31,905 nucleotides of DNA from Desulfobacter curvatus DSM 3379. Lineage in GTDB: Bacteria > Desulfobacterota > Desulfobacteria > Desulfobacterales > Desulfobacteraceae. The stretch lies in the NCBI RefSeq assembly GCF_000373985.1, contig NZ_KB893094.1, forward strand, positions 137 to 32,041, read 5' to 3'. Below, piece after piece: positions 1 to 7,228 of the stretch. Both the position numbers and the translations under genes were made by a program. The notes beneath the pieces were generated by a model. The model worked only from the letters and a program-made list of their open reading frames with translations, had not been told where the DNA came from and did not search any database. Position 1 is the stretch's first letter. Each line of letters starts with the position of its first letter.

Positions 1-136
1 TTCGGTACAGGCCATGGTTTGTGTAGGAAGAACTACCTTTCCGATGCCTTCTGAAAGAAGGAAAGGCGGAATTTTCCCAAAAAGGAGTGGGCGGAACAAC
101 TTCGGCCGACCTTTTATTATTTATGCGTCAGCACTG
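1..136 (-). repeat. Left copy of 136-bp terminal inverted repeat
   Basis: Bases 1-136 are the exact reverse complement of 31744-31879. The match stops at 136/137 on this side, so that is the element's inner edge; its outer part is cut off by the window start. A short frame reads outward on the other copy, but no transposase motif is recognisable. Most likely the end of an insertion sequence or other dispersed element at which the assembly broke. The edge lies 6 bp before the first usable start of pstS. Confidence 0.85.
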
Positions 137-141
137 AACAC

Positions 142-969
142 GTGGTTAAACTATTTCCATGGTTCGTTGTATTGTTCGTAATTACGTTTACCGCAGGCAC
201 CCTAAGTGCGTCTGAGCTTGATGCATTCAAAGGCGAAAAAGGGGTGTTGCGTATTGCTGGGGGCACGGCCCATATTCCAGTCATGAAAGAGGCGGCCAAG
301 CGGATTATGACAATGAATTCCGATATCCAGATTACGATCGCCGGCGGTGGGTCCGGTGCCGGGATCAAACAGGTGGGAGAAGGTCTGGTGGACATTGGCA
401 ACTCCGGTCGTAAACCCATGGATGAAGAAGTTTCAAAGTATAATCTTTCCATGTATAAATGGGCCATTGACGGCGTGGGCACGGTGGTTCACCCATCAAA
501 TCCGGTCAAGGCGCTTTCCGGCGAACAGCTCAAGGATATTTATGCCGGAAAAATCGTAAACTGGAAGGCGCTTGGCGGTGAAGACCGGCCCATTAACATT
601 TACACAAGGGACAAGTCTTCCGGTACCCGTGAGGTATTTTGGAAAGAAGCTCTGGGCAAGGGGGATATTTCTGAAAAAGCCAATTTTGTTGCTTCTAACG
701 GTGCCATGAAAGCTGCTGTCACCAATGATCCCTATGCCATTGGATACGTTTCCGTGGGGTACATGGATGAAACGGTTGCCCCGATTGCCCTGGACGGGGT
801 CATTCCTACGCTGAAAACGGTTCAGTCCGGCGAATATAAGGTTGCCAGAGGACTTTTCAGCAATACCAAAGGTGAATATACAGGGCTTGCCAAAAAGCTG
901 ATCACATATCTGCTCAGCCCCGAAGGCCAGAAGATTGTTTCCGAGATGGGATTTATTCCTGTTAACTGA
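142..969 (+). CDS. pstS: PstS-type phosphate-binding periplasmic protein
   Basis: High-affinity phosphate-binding component of a Pst ABC importer, exported to the periplasm. The 275-residue product starts with a hydrophobic signal sequence (about residues 1-24). It then shows family motifs for the phosphate pocket: GGGSGAG (68-74), DIGNSGR (84-90) and RDKSSGTREVFWK (156-168). Its length fits the shorter PstS subfamily. The stop overlaps the ATG of pstC by one base, so the genes are co-transcribed. The start is odd: the first possible codon is GTG at 142, only 6 bp inside the terminal repeat, with no ribosome-binding site. The frame stays open upstream into the repeat back to a stop at 52-54, without another common start codon. 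The native start, leader and promoter may therefore have been displaced. Identity is secure; the N-terminus is not. Confidence 0.9.
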   Translation: MVKLFPWFVVLFVITFTAGTLSASELDAFKGEKGVLRIAGGTAHIPVMKEAAKRIMTMNSDIQITIAGGGSGAGIKQVGEGLVDIGNSGRKPMDEEVSKYNLSMYKWAIDGVGTVVHPSNPVKALSGEQLKDIYAGKIVNWKALGGEDRPINIYTRDKSSGTREVFWKEALGKGDISEKANFVASNGAMKAAVTNDPYAIGYVSVGYMDETVAPIALDGVIPTLKTVQSGEYKVARGLFSNTKGEYTGLAKKLITYLLSPEGQKIVSEMGFIPVN

Positions 970-1817
970 TGTCGTTGAAGGATAAATGTGCACCGGCTGT
1001 TTTTGCCGGTGCATCTTTTTTATGTGCGGCTGTCACCCTGTGTGTTTTAGGTTTCATGGTGAGCTTAAGTCTGCCTGTCCTTAAAAGTGGAATGCTTTGG
1101 AAAATCCTGACCGATTCCTGGTCTCCGGACCATGGCCGGTTCGGCATTTTGGCCATGATTGCAGGTACCTTTTATATCGCCTCTTTAAGTCTTGTCATCA
1201 GTTTGCCCATCAGTCTTGGGTGTTCATTTTTTATGCAGATTACCCATAAGGGTTTTGCAGGCAGGCTTCTCAAAAAATTTGTCCAGTTCATGACTGCCAT
1301 TCCCACAGTGATTTACGGATTTGTGGGGGTGTTTTTGCTGGTACCCCTTGTCCGGGATCTTTTCTCCCATGGATCAGGTATGAGCATATTAACTGCGGCC
1401 ATTATGCTTGGTCTGCTTATTTCCCCCACCATGATTTTATTTTTTTCTTCAAGCTTTGAACGGGTGCCTAAAATTTATACGGATGCCGTGGATTCTCTTG
1501 GGGCAACCCCTTTTCAGAAACTGTGTTACGTAATTTTACCCCAGGCCTGGCCCGGTGTTTTGACCGGGTTGATTCTGGCTTTTGGCCGGGCCATGGGAGA
1601 TACCCTGGTAGCCCTGATGCTCAGCGGAAACAGTGTCATGATGCCGGCGTCTGTCCTGGATTCGGCCAGGACATTGACCGCCCACATTGCCATGATCATT
1701 GCTGCGGATTTTGACAGCATTGAATTTAAGACCATATTTGTCAGCGGTGCTGTCCTCTATCTGATGACGGGTTTAGGGATTCTCCTGGCACGTATTTCCA
1801 GCCGGAGGGTAGAATGA
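969..1817 (+). CDS. pstC: PstC phosphate ABC transporter permease
   Basis: One of the two inner-membrane permeases of the phosphate importer. The 282-residue protein has about six hydrophobic segments and an EAA-type cytoplasmic loop at about 172-195 (DAVDSLGATPFQKL), which contacts the ATPase. A GRAMGDTLVALML segment typical of PstC follows. The ATG overlaps the TGA of pstS by one base, and its own stop overlaps the start of pstA by 4 bp. This is the usual pstSCAB order. It is distinguished from PstA by its position and by the RAMGDT segment. Confidence 0.92.
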   Translation: MSLKDKCAPAVFAGASFLCAAVTLCVLGFMVSLSLPVLKSGMLWKILTDSWSPDHGRFGILAMIAGTFYIASLSLVISLPISLGCSFFMQITHKGFAGRLLKKFVQFMTAIPTVIYGFVGVFLLVPLVRDLFSHGSGMSILTAAIMLGLLISPTMILFFSSSFERVPKIYTDAVDSLGATPFQKLCYVILPQAWPGVLTGLILAFGRAMGDTLVALMLSGNSVMMPASVLDSARTLTAHIAMIIAADFDSIEFKTIFVSGAVLYLMTGLGILLARISSRRVE

Positions 1818-2701
1818 TGTCACAAAGTTTACCGGACAGGCTTTTATCCGTTTTTTCCTGGACCTGCGCCATAGTGCTAACCGCAGGCGTTTGCGTCATT
1901 ATTGGTTTTTTGATCCTGAAAGGAGGACGCTCCCTCAGTCAGGATCTCATTTTTGCCGACACCCGTCCTTTAGATGCCGTCCTACTCAAACGCCAGGTGT
2001 TTGGTGGCCTGTTTCCGGCCATGGCCGGCACGTTTCTGCTGATCCTGCTGTCCGTTGGGATTGCACTGCCCCTGGGGCTTTGTGCCGGAATCTATCTGGC
2101 TGAATATGCATCTTCAAATGCCAGGCGTGTGTTTGGCTTTATGGTGGATCTTCTGGCGGGAATTCCTTCCATTGTCGTGGGGTTGTTCGGTTTTTCCATC
2201 ACCATTTTTTTCCATCATTTTTACAACAGCCGCATTTATCCCTGCTTGCTGATTTCAGCCCTGTCCCTTGCGTTTCTGGTGCTGCCTTATATCATCAAAA
2301 CCACCCAGGACGCCATTGAAAGAATACCGCTTTTAACCCGGCTCACCGCACCGGGGTTAGGTGCTACAAAATTGCAGAATGTAGTGCTGGTGCTGCTGCC
2401 GTTAGCCCTCTCCGACATTGTCTCCGGTGTGGTCCTTGCCATTGGACGATGTGCCGAAGATACGGCTGTAATTATGCTCACCGGCGTGGTTGCCACCGCA
2501 GGTGTTCCCAAATCCCTTTTTTCCAGTTTTGAGGCCTTGCCGTTTTATATCTATTATACGGCATCAGAATACACAGACCCCACAGAACTGGTGAAAGGAT
2601 ACGGCGCCGCCCTTATTCTGCTTTTGGTCTGTTCAATGCTTTTTATATTTGCCCATCTCATCAAGACACTGATTGATCGCAGGGCCGGAATCATGATTTA
2701 G
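1814..2701 (+). CDS. pstA: PstA phosphate ABC transporter permease
   Basis: Second inner-membrane permease of the phosphate importer, 295 residues. It has about six membrane segments, the AGIPSIVVGLFG segment typical of PstA (115-126), and an EAA loop (LTAPGLGATKLQNV, about 177-190). A GRCAEDTAVIMLTG stretch corresponds to the RAxGET region of homologues. The chosen ATG at 1814 overlaps the pstC stop (ATGA); a second ATG follows directly at 1817 and could be used instead. pstB starts 9 bp after the stop. Confidence 0.92.
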   Translation: MMSQSLPDRLLSVFSWTCAIVLTAGVCVIIGFLILKGGRSLSQDLIFADTRPLDAVLLKRQVFGGLFPAMAGTFLLILLSVGIALPLGLCAGIYLAEYASSNARRVFGFMVDLLAGIPSIVVGLFGFSITIFFHHFYNSRIYPCLLISALSLAFLVLPYIIKTTQDAIERIPLLTRLTAPGLGATKLQNVVLVLLPLALSDIVSGVVLAIGRCAEDTAVIMLTGVVATAGVPKSLFSSFEALPFYIYYTASEYTDPTELVKGYGAALILLLVCSMLFIFAHLIKTLIDRRAGIMI

Positions 2702-2710
2702 GAATCAGAT

Positions 2711-3412
2711 ATGCAAAATTCGGTTAAGATAAAAATCAGAAATCTTTATTTTTATTACAGGACCCGGGCCATTCTGAAAAATATAACTATTGATATTCAT
2801 GAAAATTCAATTACATCGATTACCGGGCCGTCAGGGCAGGGTAAATCCTCTTTTCTCACCATATTAAACCGGCTTTGCCACAGCATGGAAGGCGCAAGGG
2901 TTGAAGGACAGGTCACCATTGATTTCGGTAAGGGGTTTGAAGATATTTTTCAAAAAGACTATGCCTTGCCTGAATTGCGAAAAAGGGTGGGGATGGTATT
3001 TCAGACGCCCAATCCTTTGCCCATGAGCATTTACAAAAATGTGGCATTTCCTTTGAAGCTTGCCGGACACAAAAAACAGGACAGTATCCGAAAAAAGGTA
3101 AAAAGATCCCTTGAACATGCTTTTTTATGGGACGAGGTTAAGGACAGGCTGTCCGATGATGCGCGCCTTCTTTCAGGCGGCCAGCAGCAACGGCTTTGCC
3201 TGGCAAGATCCCTTGTTCTGGACCCCCAGGTGCTGCTGCTGGACGAGCCTACCTCCAGCCTGGATGAAACATCGGTTCAGGTCATTGAGGAACTATTGGC
3301 CCGGCTAAAAAACAAATGTACGATCATAATGGTTTCCCATTATATGGATCAGGTTAAACGCATTGCCGATCAGCAGTTTGTTTTACGCGATCGACAACTT
3401 AAATCTGTTTAG
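2711..3412 (+). CDS. pstB: PstB phosphate ABC transporter ATPase
   Basis: ATPase that powers the Pst importer. The 233-residue protein has all ABC motifs: Walker A GPSGQGKSS (39-47), Q-loop Q98 in MVFQTPNPLPMSI, signature LSGGQ (154-158), Walker B VLLLDEP (174-180) and the switch histidine H210. The FQTPNPLPMSIYKNV segment is characteristic of PstB. It is slightly shorter than the usual 250-260 residues, and Walker A carries Q where PstB normally has C. No phoU, phoR or phoB follows: the next gene converges from the other strand only 12 bp away, with no obvious terminator between. Control by the Pho regulon therefore cannot be judged here. Confidence 0.92.
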   Translation: MQNSVKIKIRNLYFYYRTRAILKNITIDIHENSITSITGPSGQGKSSFLTILNRLCHSMEGARVEGQVTIDFGKGFEDIFQKDYALPELRKRVGMVFQTPNPLPMSIYKNVAFPLKLAGHKKQDSIRKKVKRSLEHAFLWDEVKDRLSDDARLLSGGQQQRLCLARSLVLDPQVLLLDEPTSSLDETSVQVIEELLARLKNKCTIIMVSHYMDQVKRIADQQFVLRDRQLKSV

Positions 3413-3424
3413 GGGATACCGGTT

Positions 3425-4726
3425 TTAATCAGGCAACAGATCATAAAAATACATCATGGCATCGGACCGGGTGATGATGCCGATAATTTTTTCCTCTTTC
3501 ATAACGGGAATTCTTCCGATGTCATGTCTGATCATAAGGCGTGCCGCTTCAAAGGCACTTTTATCATAATCAATGGTAATCAGATTTCGGCTCATAATGG
3601 CTTTAATCGGGGACTGCATCTGATTTGACTTTTTAACTTTTCTGAAATCACGTCTTGAAACAACACCCACAAGATTATCGTCGTCATCTACAACAGGCAT
3701 ACCCGAACATCCCATCTCCCGAAGCATCATGGCCACATCACCCACAGGGGTGCCGTCTTTTACCGTTACCACAGGATATGACATGACATCGGAGAGCATG
3801 ACCGATGAATACTGGTTGCCTTTGAGTAGTTCCAGGACGGTTTCTAATAATGCATCCGGATTAGCGCCCTTGACTAGGGCGGAGCCTGCGCCGGGATGGC
3901 CGCCACCGCCAAGAGACCGCATGAGCACACCAATGTTGATTTCATCTACGCCGCTTCTGCCGATCACCATGCATTTGTCTTTTTTCATGTCACGGAATAT
4001 ACCGATGGCCACATCTACATTCATCAGTTCCCGGTACATCTGCATCACCATGGCCAGATTTTCCACCCGGCTGTGGATTTCCACCTGGGATACACTCAGG
4101 GAGAACCCGTTCACCTTACTTCGTTCTGCCTCCTGTACCATGTTAAAGAGGATTTCTTTTTGCATTTTGCCGTAAGCCGGTTGTAAAAAGGTGCCCAGGA
4201 TATTGAGATCCGCCTTGCGGTCCAGCAGAAATCCTGCGGCAAACGCATCTTCGGGACAGGTGGACGGATAGGACAGGTGACCGGTATCCTCATAAAGGCC
4301 GATTAAAAACAATGTGGCCTGAATGGGGGTAATCAGTTTCCTTTCTTTTTCGATCTGTTGGACAAGGAGGGTGACCGCGGCCCCAGTCTGGGAAAGATGT
4401 GACTCCCTGGCTTCAATATCCCCGTCTTCGTGGTGGTCCCAGACAATAACGTCAAGGTCCGGCTTTTCGGATAAGACGCTTAATCGCTGGTCCAGGCGTG
4501 ACCATGAGTGGGTGTCTACGCAAATAAGGGTATCTACCGTATCCAGGTCCACTTCTTTGGGTGCCCACAAATCAAATAGGTCTTTGTGAATGGCTAAAAA
4601 ATTTTTAAGGTTGGCATTGATTGTCCCGGGAAGGACAGGCTTGGCATCCGGATAAATGATGGTGGCTGCCACAAGACATGCCAGGGCATCAAAATCAGCG
4701 CCTTTATGTGTGGTGATGATTTTCAT
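3425..4726 (-). CDS. DHH/DHHA1 phosphoesterase-type protein with CBS pair
   Basis: A 433-residue protein with three parts. The N-terminal DHH domain has THKGADFDA (6-14), DTH (71-73) and DHHEDGD (97-103), which form the metal site in this family. The DHHA1 domain has GGGGHPGAGSA (273-283). Two CBS repeats follow (about 312-362 and 376-425), which usually bind adenine nucleotides. The same N-terminal arrangement occurs in the long CBS-type tRNA nucleotidyltransferases (A-adding enzymes) of deltaproteobacteria. Here the protein ends after the second CBS, so no nucleotidyltransferase domain is present. Likely a nucleotide-gated phosphodiesterase acting on a small nucleotide, oligonucleotide or pyrophosphate; the substrate is not readable. 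The chosen ATG has no convincing ribosome-binding site. The upstream gap to 5089 holds repeat copy A and a G8 tract. Confidence 0.85.
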   Translation of the reverse strand: MKIITTHKGADFDALACLVAATIIYPDAKPVLPGTINANLKNFLAIHKDLFDLWAPKEVDLDTVDTLICVDTHSWSRLDQRLSVLSEKPDLDVIVWDHHEDGDIEARESHLSQTGAAVTLLVQQIEKERKLITPIQATLFLIGLYEDTGHLSYPSTCPEDAFAAGFLLDRKADLNILGTFLQPAYGKMQKEILFNMVQEAERSKVNGFSLSVSQVEIHSRVENLAMVMQMYRELMNVDVAIGIFRDMKKDKCMVIGRSGVDEINIGVLMRSLGGGGHPGAGSALVKGANPDALLETVLELLKGNQYSSVMLSDVMSYPVVTVKDGTPVGDVAMMLREMGCSGMPVVDDDDNLVGVVSRRDFRKVKKSNQMQSPIKAIMSRNLITIDYDKSAFEAARLMIRHDIGRIPVMKEEKIIGIITRSDAMMYFYDLLPD

Positions 4727-4779
4727 AGGGCCTCTTTGTTGTGGGACGTGTTGTCATCAGGGGGGGGCTTGATCAGGGA

Positions 4780-4877
4780 TTTTATATAAAAGACTCCAGC
4801 AACTAATTGGATTCTTTCTATATTTGTTGTGGGTCGAAGCCTGGGTGTAGATCGACCAAGGACGGCCCATGGCCGTT
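4780..4877 (+). repeat. Two-hairpin intergenic repeat, copy A
   Basis: This 98-bp element matches 30689-30784 and, inverted, 31554-31651. It reads as an A/T-rich hairpin, a shared linker TTTGTTGTGGG (4823-4833), a G/C-rich hairpin (4831-4868) and the shared end GGCCCATGGCCGTT. Stem 1 has one bulge here. It lies in the 363-bp gap between two divergent genes and points toward the oxidoreductase gene. A stray TTTGTTGTGGG also occurs at 4735-4745, perhaps a remnant of another copy. Confidence 0.75.
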
Positions 4878-4924
4878 TTTCGGATATAATTTCAATGGGC
4901 TTGTTAAGTCGTTTTATTGATCCG

Positions 4925-4952
4925 TTTACATCCATGCTATATATTATATAAT
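4925..4952 (+). promoter_or_regulatory. Candidate sigma-70 promoter for the oxidoreductase gene
   Basis: TTTACA at 4925-4930 and a perfect TATAAT at 4947-4952 are separated by 16 bp and face the gene at 5090, giving a leader of about 130 nt. The surroundings are very A/T-rich, so chance matches are possible. A second, weaker pair (TTGCCA with AATATT, 17-bp spacing) lies near 5000-5030. Confidence 0.45.
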
Positions 4953-5089
4953 CATTATTCGATCATGCCTCAACTTTTATCGTGTTAAAATTTGGATTTT
5001 GCCAGGTTTTGGATGTATTCAAATATTATTTTTTGCTAATATTTACATAGAGGTTTAATTATAAACATCTATCTGTAAGGAGCATAAAA

Positions 5090-7228
5090 ATGGCTCAAAT
5101 CAATCTCAAGGAAATCAAACATCTATCCTACCAACCAGCTAAAGTCCATCAGGGATATACAGACCATTCCCTTCATATCAACCTAAGTAAAAATGAGATC
5201 AATATCAGTTGTATTGAAGAAGAGATTAAACAAAAATTTATCGGCGGCAAAGGGTATGACCTCTGGCTGATGTGGCATGCCGTATCCGGAACCACCCGCT
5301 GGGATGATCCTGAAAATGCCATTTGCATCGCATCAGGGCCTTTGGGTGGCGTCCCGGGATATCCCGGCGGAGGAAAAAGTATTGTCACCGCTATTTCCCC
5401 GCTGACAGGAGCCCCTATTGATTCAAACGTAGGAGGGTATTTCGGACCGTATAAAAAATTTGCTGGCTTTGATGTTATTCAATTGGACGGCCGGGCCGAG
5501 AAGGATACGGTGATTCTTATCGATGGGATTGAAAATACCATTAAGCTGTTCCATGCACACGGCCTTCCTAAAGATGCGTATGAGATGTCAGCGGCCTTGA
5601 CACACCTTTTTGACGAAAAAAAACCGGTCAACGTATCTGTAGTAACCACAGGCCCCGGGGCGGAACATACCTGTTTCGGCTGCTTAAATTTTTCCTGGTG
5701 GGATGCCGGGCGCAAAATCGTCCGGTATAAACAGGCCGGCAGAGGCGGTATTGGAACGGTATTTGCCAACAAGAAAATTAAGGCGGTTGTGGCAAGGTAC
5801 GGTGCCGTTTCCATGAAAACCAACCAGCCGGCTGATCCCGAAGGGCTTAAAACGGTTGCCAGGGCTTATACCAAGGAGATCACTACCCTTGACCCCAAAC
5901 AAAACCGGATGGCCCTGGTCGGTACCACCCATCTGGTGCCGATTATGAACGCTCATGACTGTTTGCCCGTTCATAATTTCAAGTTTGGTTCCCATCCCCA
6001 AGGCAAGGTTATTGGCGAAGAAACCTACGAACATATTTTTGACAAAGGATTTGACGGCTGCTGGAAAGGTTGTGCTGTGGCCTGTGCCCACGGGGTAAAA
6101 GATTTTTTTCCTTTGACCGGACCGTATAAGGCTAAAAAGGTTTTTGTGGACGGCCCTGAATATGAAACCGTGGCCGGCTGTGGGTCCAATTTAGGCATTT
6201 TTGATGCCCATACCATCCTTGAGATGAATTTTTACTGCGATGCCTACGGCCTGGATACCATCTCTGTGGGGACATCCATCGCTTTTGCTATGGAGTGCTT
6301 TGAGAGCGGCCAAATTACGTTGAATCACACCAATGGTATGGATTTGAGTTTCGGTAACCGGTTCAACGCCCTGGAGCTTGTTCACCAGATGGCCCAGGGC
6401 AACGGTTTTGGAACCATTGTAGGCCAAGGCATCCGGCGGATGAAAGAAATCTTTGTCCGGGATTTTGGCGCAGATCCTGCCTTTTTGCAGGATATTGGTA
6501 TGGAATCCAAGGGGCTGGAATTTTCCGAATACATCACCAAGGAGAGTCTGGCCCAGCAGGGCGGTTACGGGTTGGCCCTTAAGGGGCCCCAGCATGACGA
6601 GGCCTGGTTGATTTTTCTGGACATGGTTCACAACTTCATGCCCACCTTTGAAAACAAGGCTGAAGCCCTGCACTGGTTCCCCATGCTCAGAACATGGTTT
6701 GGTCTGTGCGGTCTGTGCAAACTGCCCTGGAATGATATTGTCCCCGCAGATAATAAAGAAACCGATGAACCGGCCAAGGTGGTTAAACACGTGGCCTGGT
6801 ATGCGCAATTTTTTTCTGCGGTTACCGGCAGGAAGGTGACTTCAGAGGATCTAATCACCATGAGTGAAGCTGTATACAACTTCCAGCGTATTTTCAATCT
6901 TAAGATGGGATACGGCACCCGGGAACACGATGCCGTGCCCTACCGCGCCATGGGGCCAGTAACCGAGGAAGAATACGAATCCCGGGCCGAGCGTTATGAC
7001 ACCCAGTTAAAGGATACCTATGGCATGGATATTTCTGCCATGGATACACCGGCCAAAATGGCGGCCCTGCGCAGCAAACGCGAAGAACAGTACGAACTGT
7101 TAAAAGATGCGGTGTACAAACGCCGGGGGTGGACCGCCAACGGTATCCCAACCGTTGAAACGGTTAAACGCCTTGGCATTGACTTTCCCGAAGTGCTTGG
7201 GGTGCTCAAAGCCAACGGGGTCGTTTAA
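5090..7228 (+). CDS. Aldehyde:ferredoxin oxidoreductase family protein
   Basis: A 712-residue member of the AOR family, cytoplasmic enzymes with a tungsten or molybdenum bis-pterin centre and one [4Fe-4S] cluster; characterised members oxidise aldehydes to acids with ferredoxin. Family features are the N-terminal pterin-binding region (GGKGYDLWLMW, ASGPLGGVPGYPGGGKS) and cluster cysteines C324, C328 and C332 (CWKGCAVAC), with C540 or C543 near GLCGLCKLPWN as the fourth. The first spacing is C-x3-C instead of the C-x2-C of archaeal AOR, and the protein is about 100 residues longer than Pyrococcus AOR, so it belongs to a different branch and its substrate is unknown. AAGGAG lies 7 bp before the ATG. 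No cofactor-synthesis or electron-transfer partner gene is adjacent. The stop overlaps that of the convergent gene (shared TTAA). Confidence 0.9.
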   Translation: MAQINLKEIKHLSYQPAKVHQGYTDHSLHINLSKNEINISCIEEEIKQKFIGGKGYDLWLMWHAVSGTTRWDDPENAICIASGPLGGVPGYPGGGKSIVTAISPLTGAPIDSNVGGYFGPYKKFAGFDVIQLDGRAEKDTVILIDGIENTIKLFHAHGLPKDAYEMSAALTHLFDEKKPVNVSVVTTGPGAEHTCFGCLNFSWWDAGRKIVRYKQAGRGGIGTVFANKKIKAVVARYGAVSMKTNQPADPEGLKTVARAYTKEITTLDPKQNRMALVGTTHLVPIMNAHDCLPVHNFKFGSHPQGKVIGEETYEHIFDKGFDGCWKGCAVACAHGVKDFFPLTGPYKAKKVFVDGPEYETVAGCGSNLGIFDAHTILEMNFYCDAYGLDTISVGTSIAFAMECFESGQITLNHTNGMDLSFGNRFNALELVHQMAQGNGFGTIVGQGIRRMKEIFVRDFGADPAFLQDIGMESKGLEFSEYITKESLAQQGGYGLALKGPQHDEAWLIFLDMVHNFMPTFENKAEALHWFPMLRTWFGLCGLCKLPWNDIVPADNKETDEPAKVVKHVAWYAQFFSAVTGRKVTSEDLITMSEAVYNFQRIFNLKMGYGTREHDAVPYRAMGPVTEEEYESRAERYDTQLKDTYGMDISAMDTPAKMAALRSKREEQYELLKDAVYKRRGWTANGIPTVETVKRLGIDFPEVLGVLKANGVV

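Noticed and set aside
496..1014. 172-codon frame antisense to pstS
   Set aside because: A shadow of the pstS coding strand; the plus-strand frame has clear PstS motifs and operon overlaps.
4723..4935. 70-codon minus-strand frame upstream of the DHH-CBS gene
   Set aside because: It runs straight through repeat copy A and the G8 tract and overlaps the DHH start; it resembles no protein and has no ribosome-binding site.
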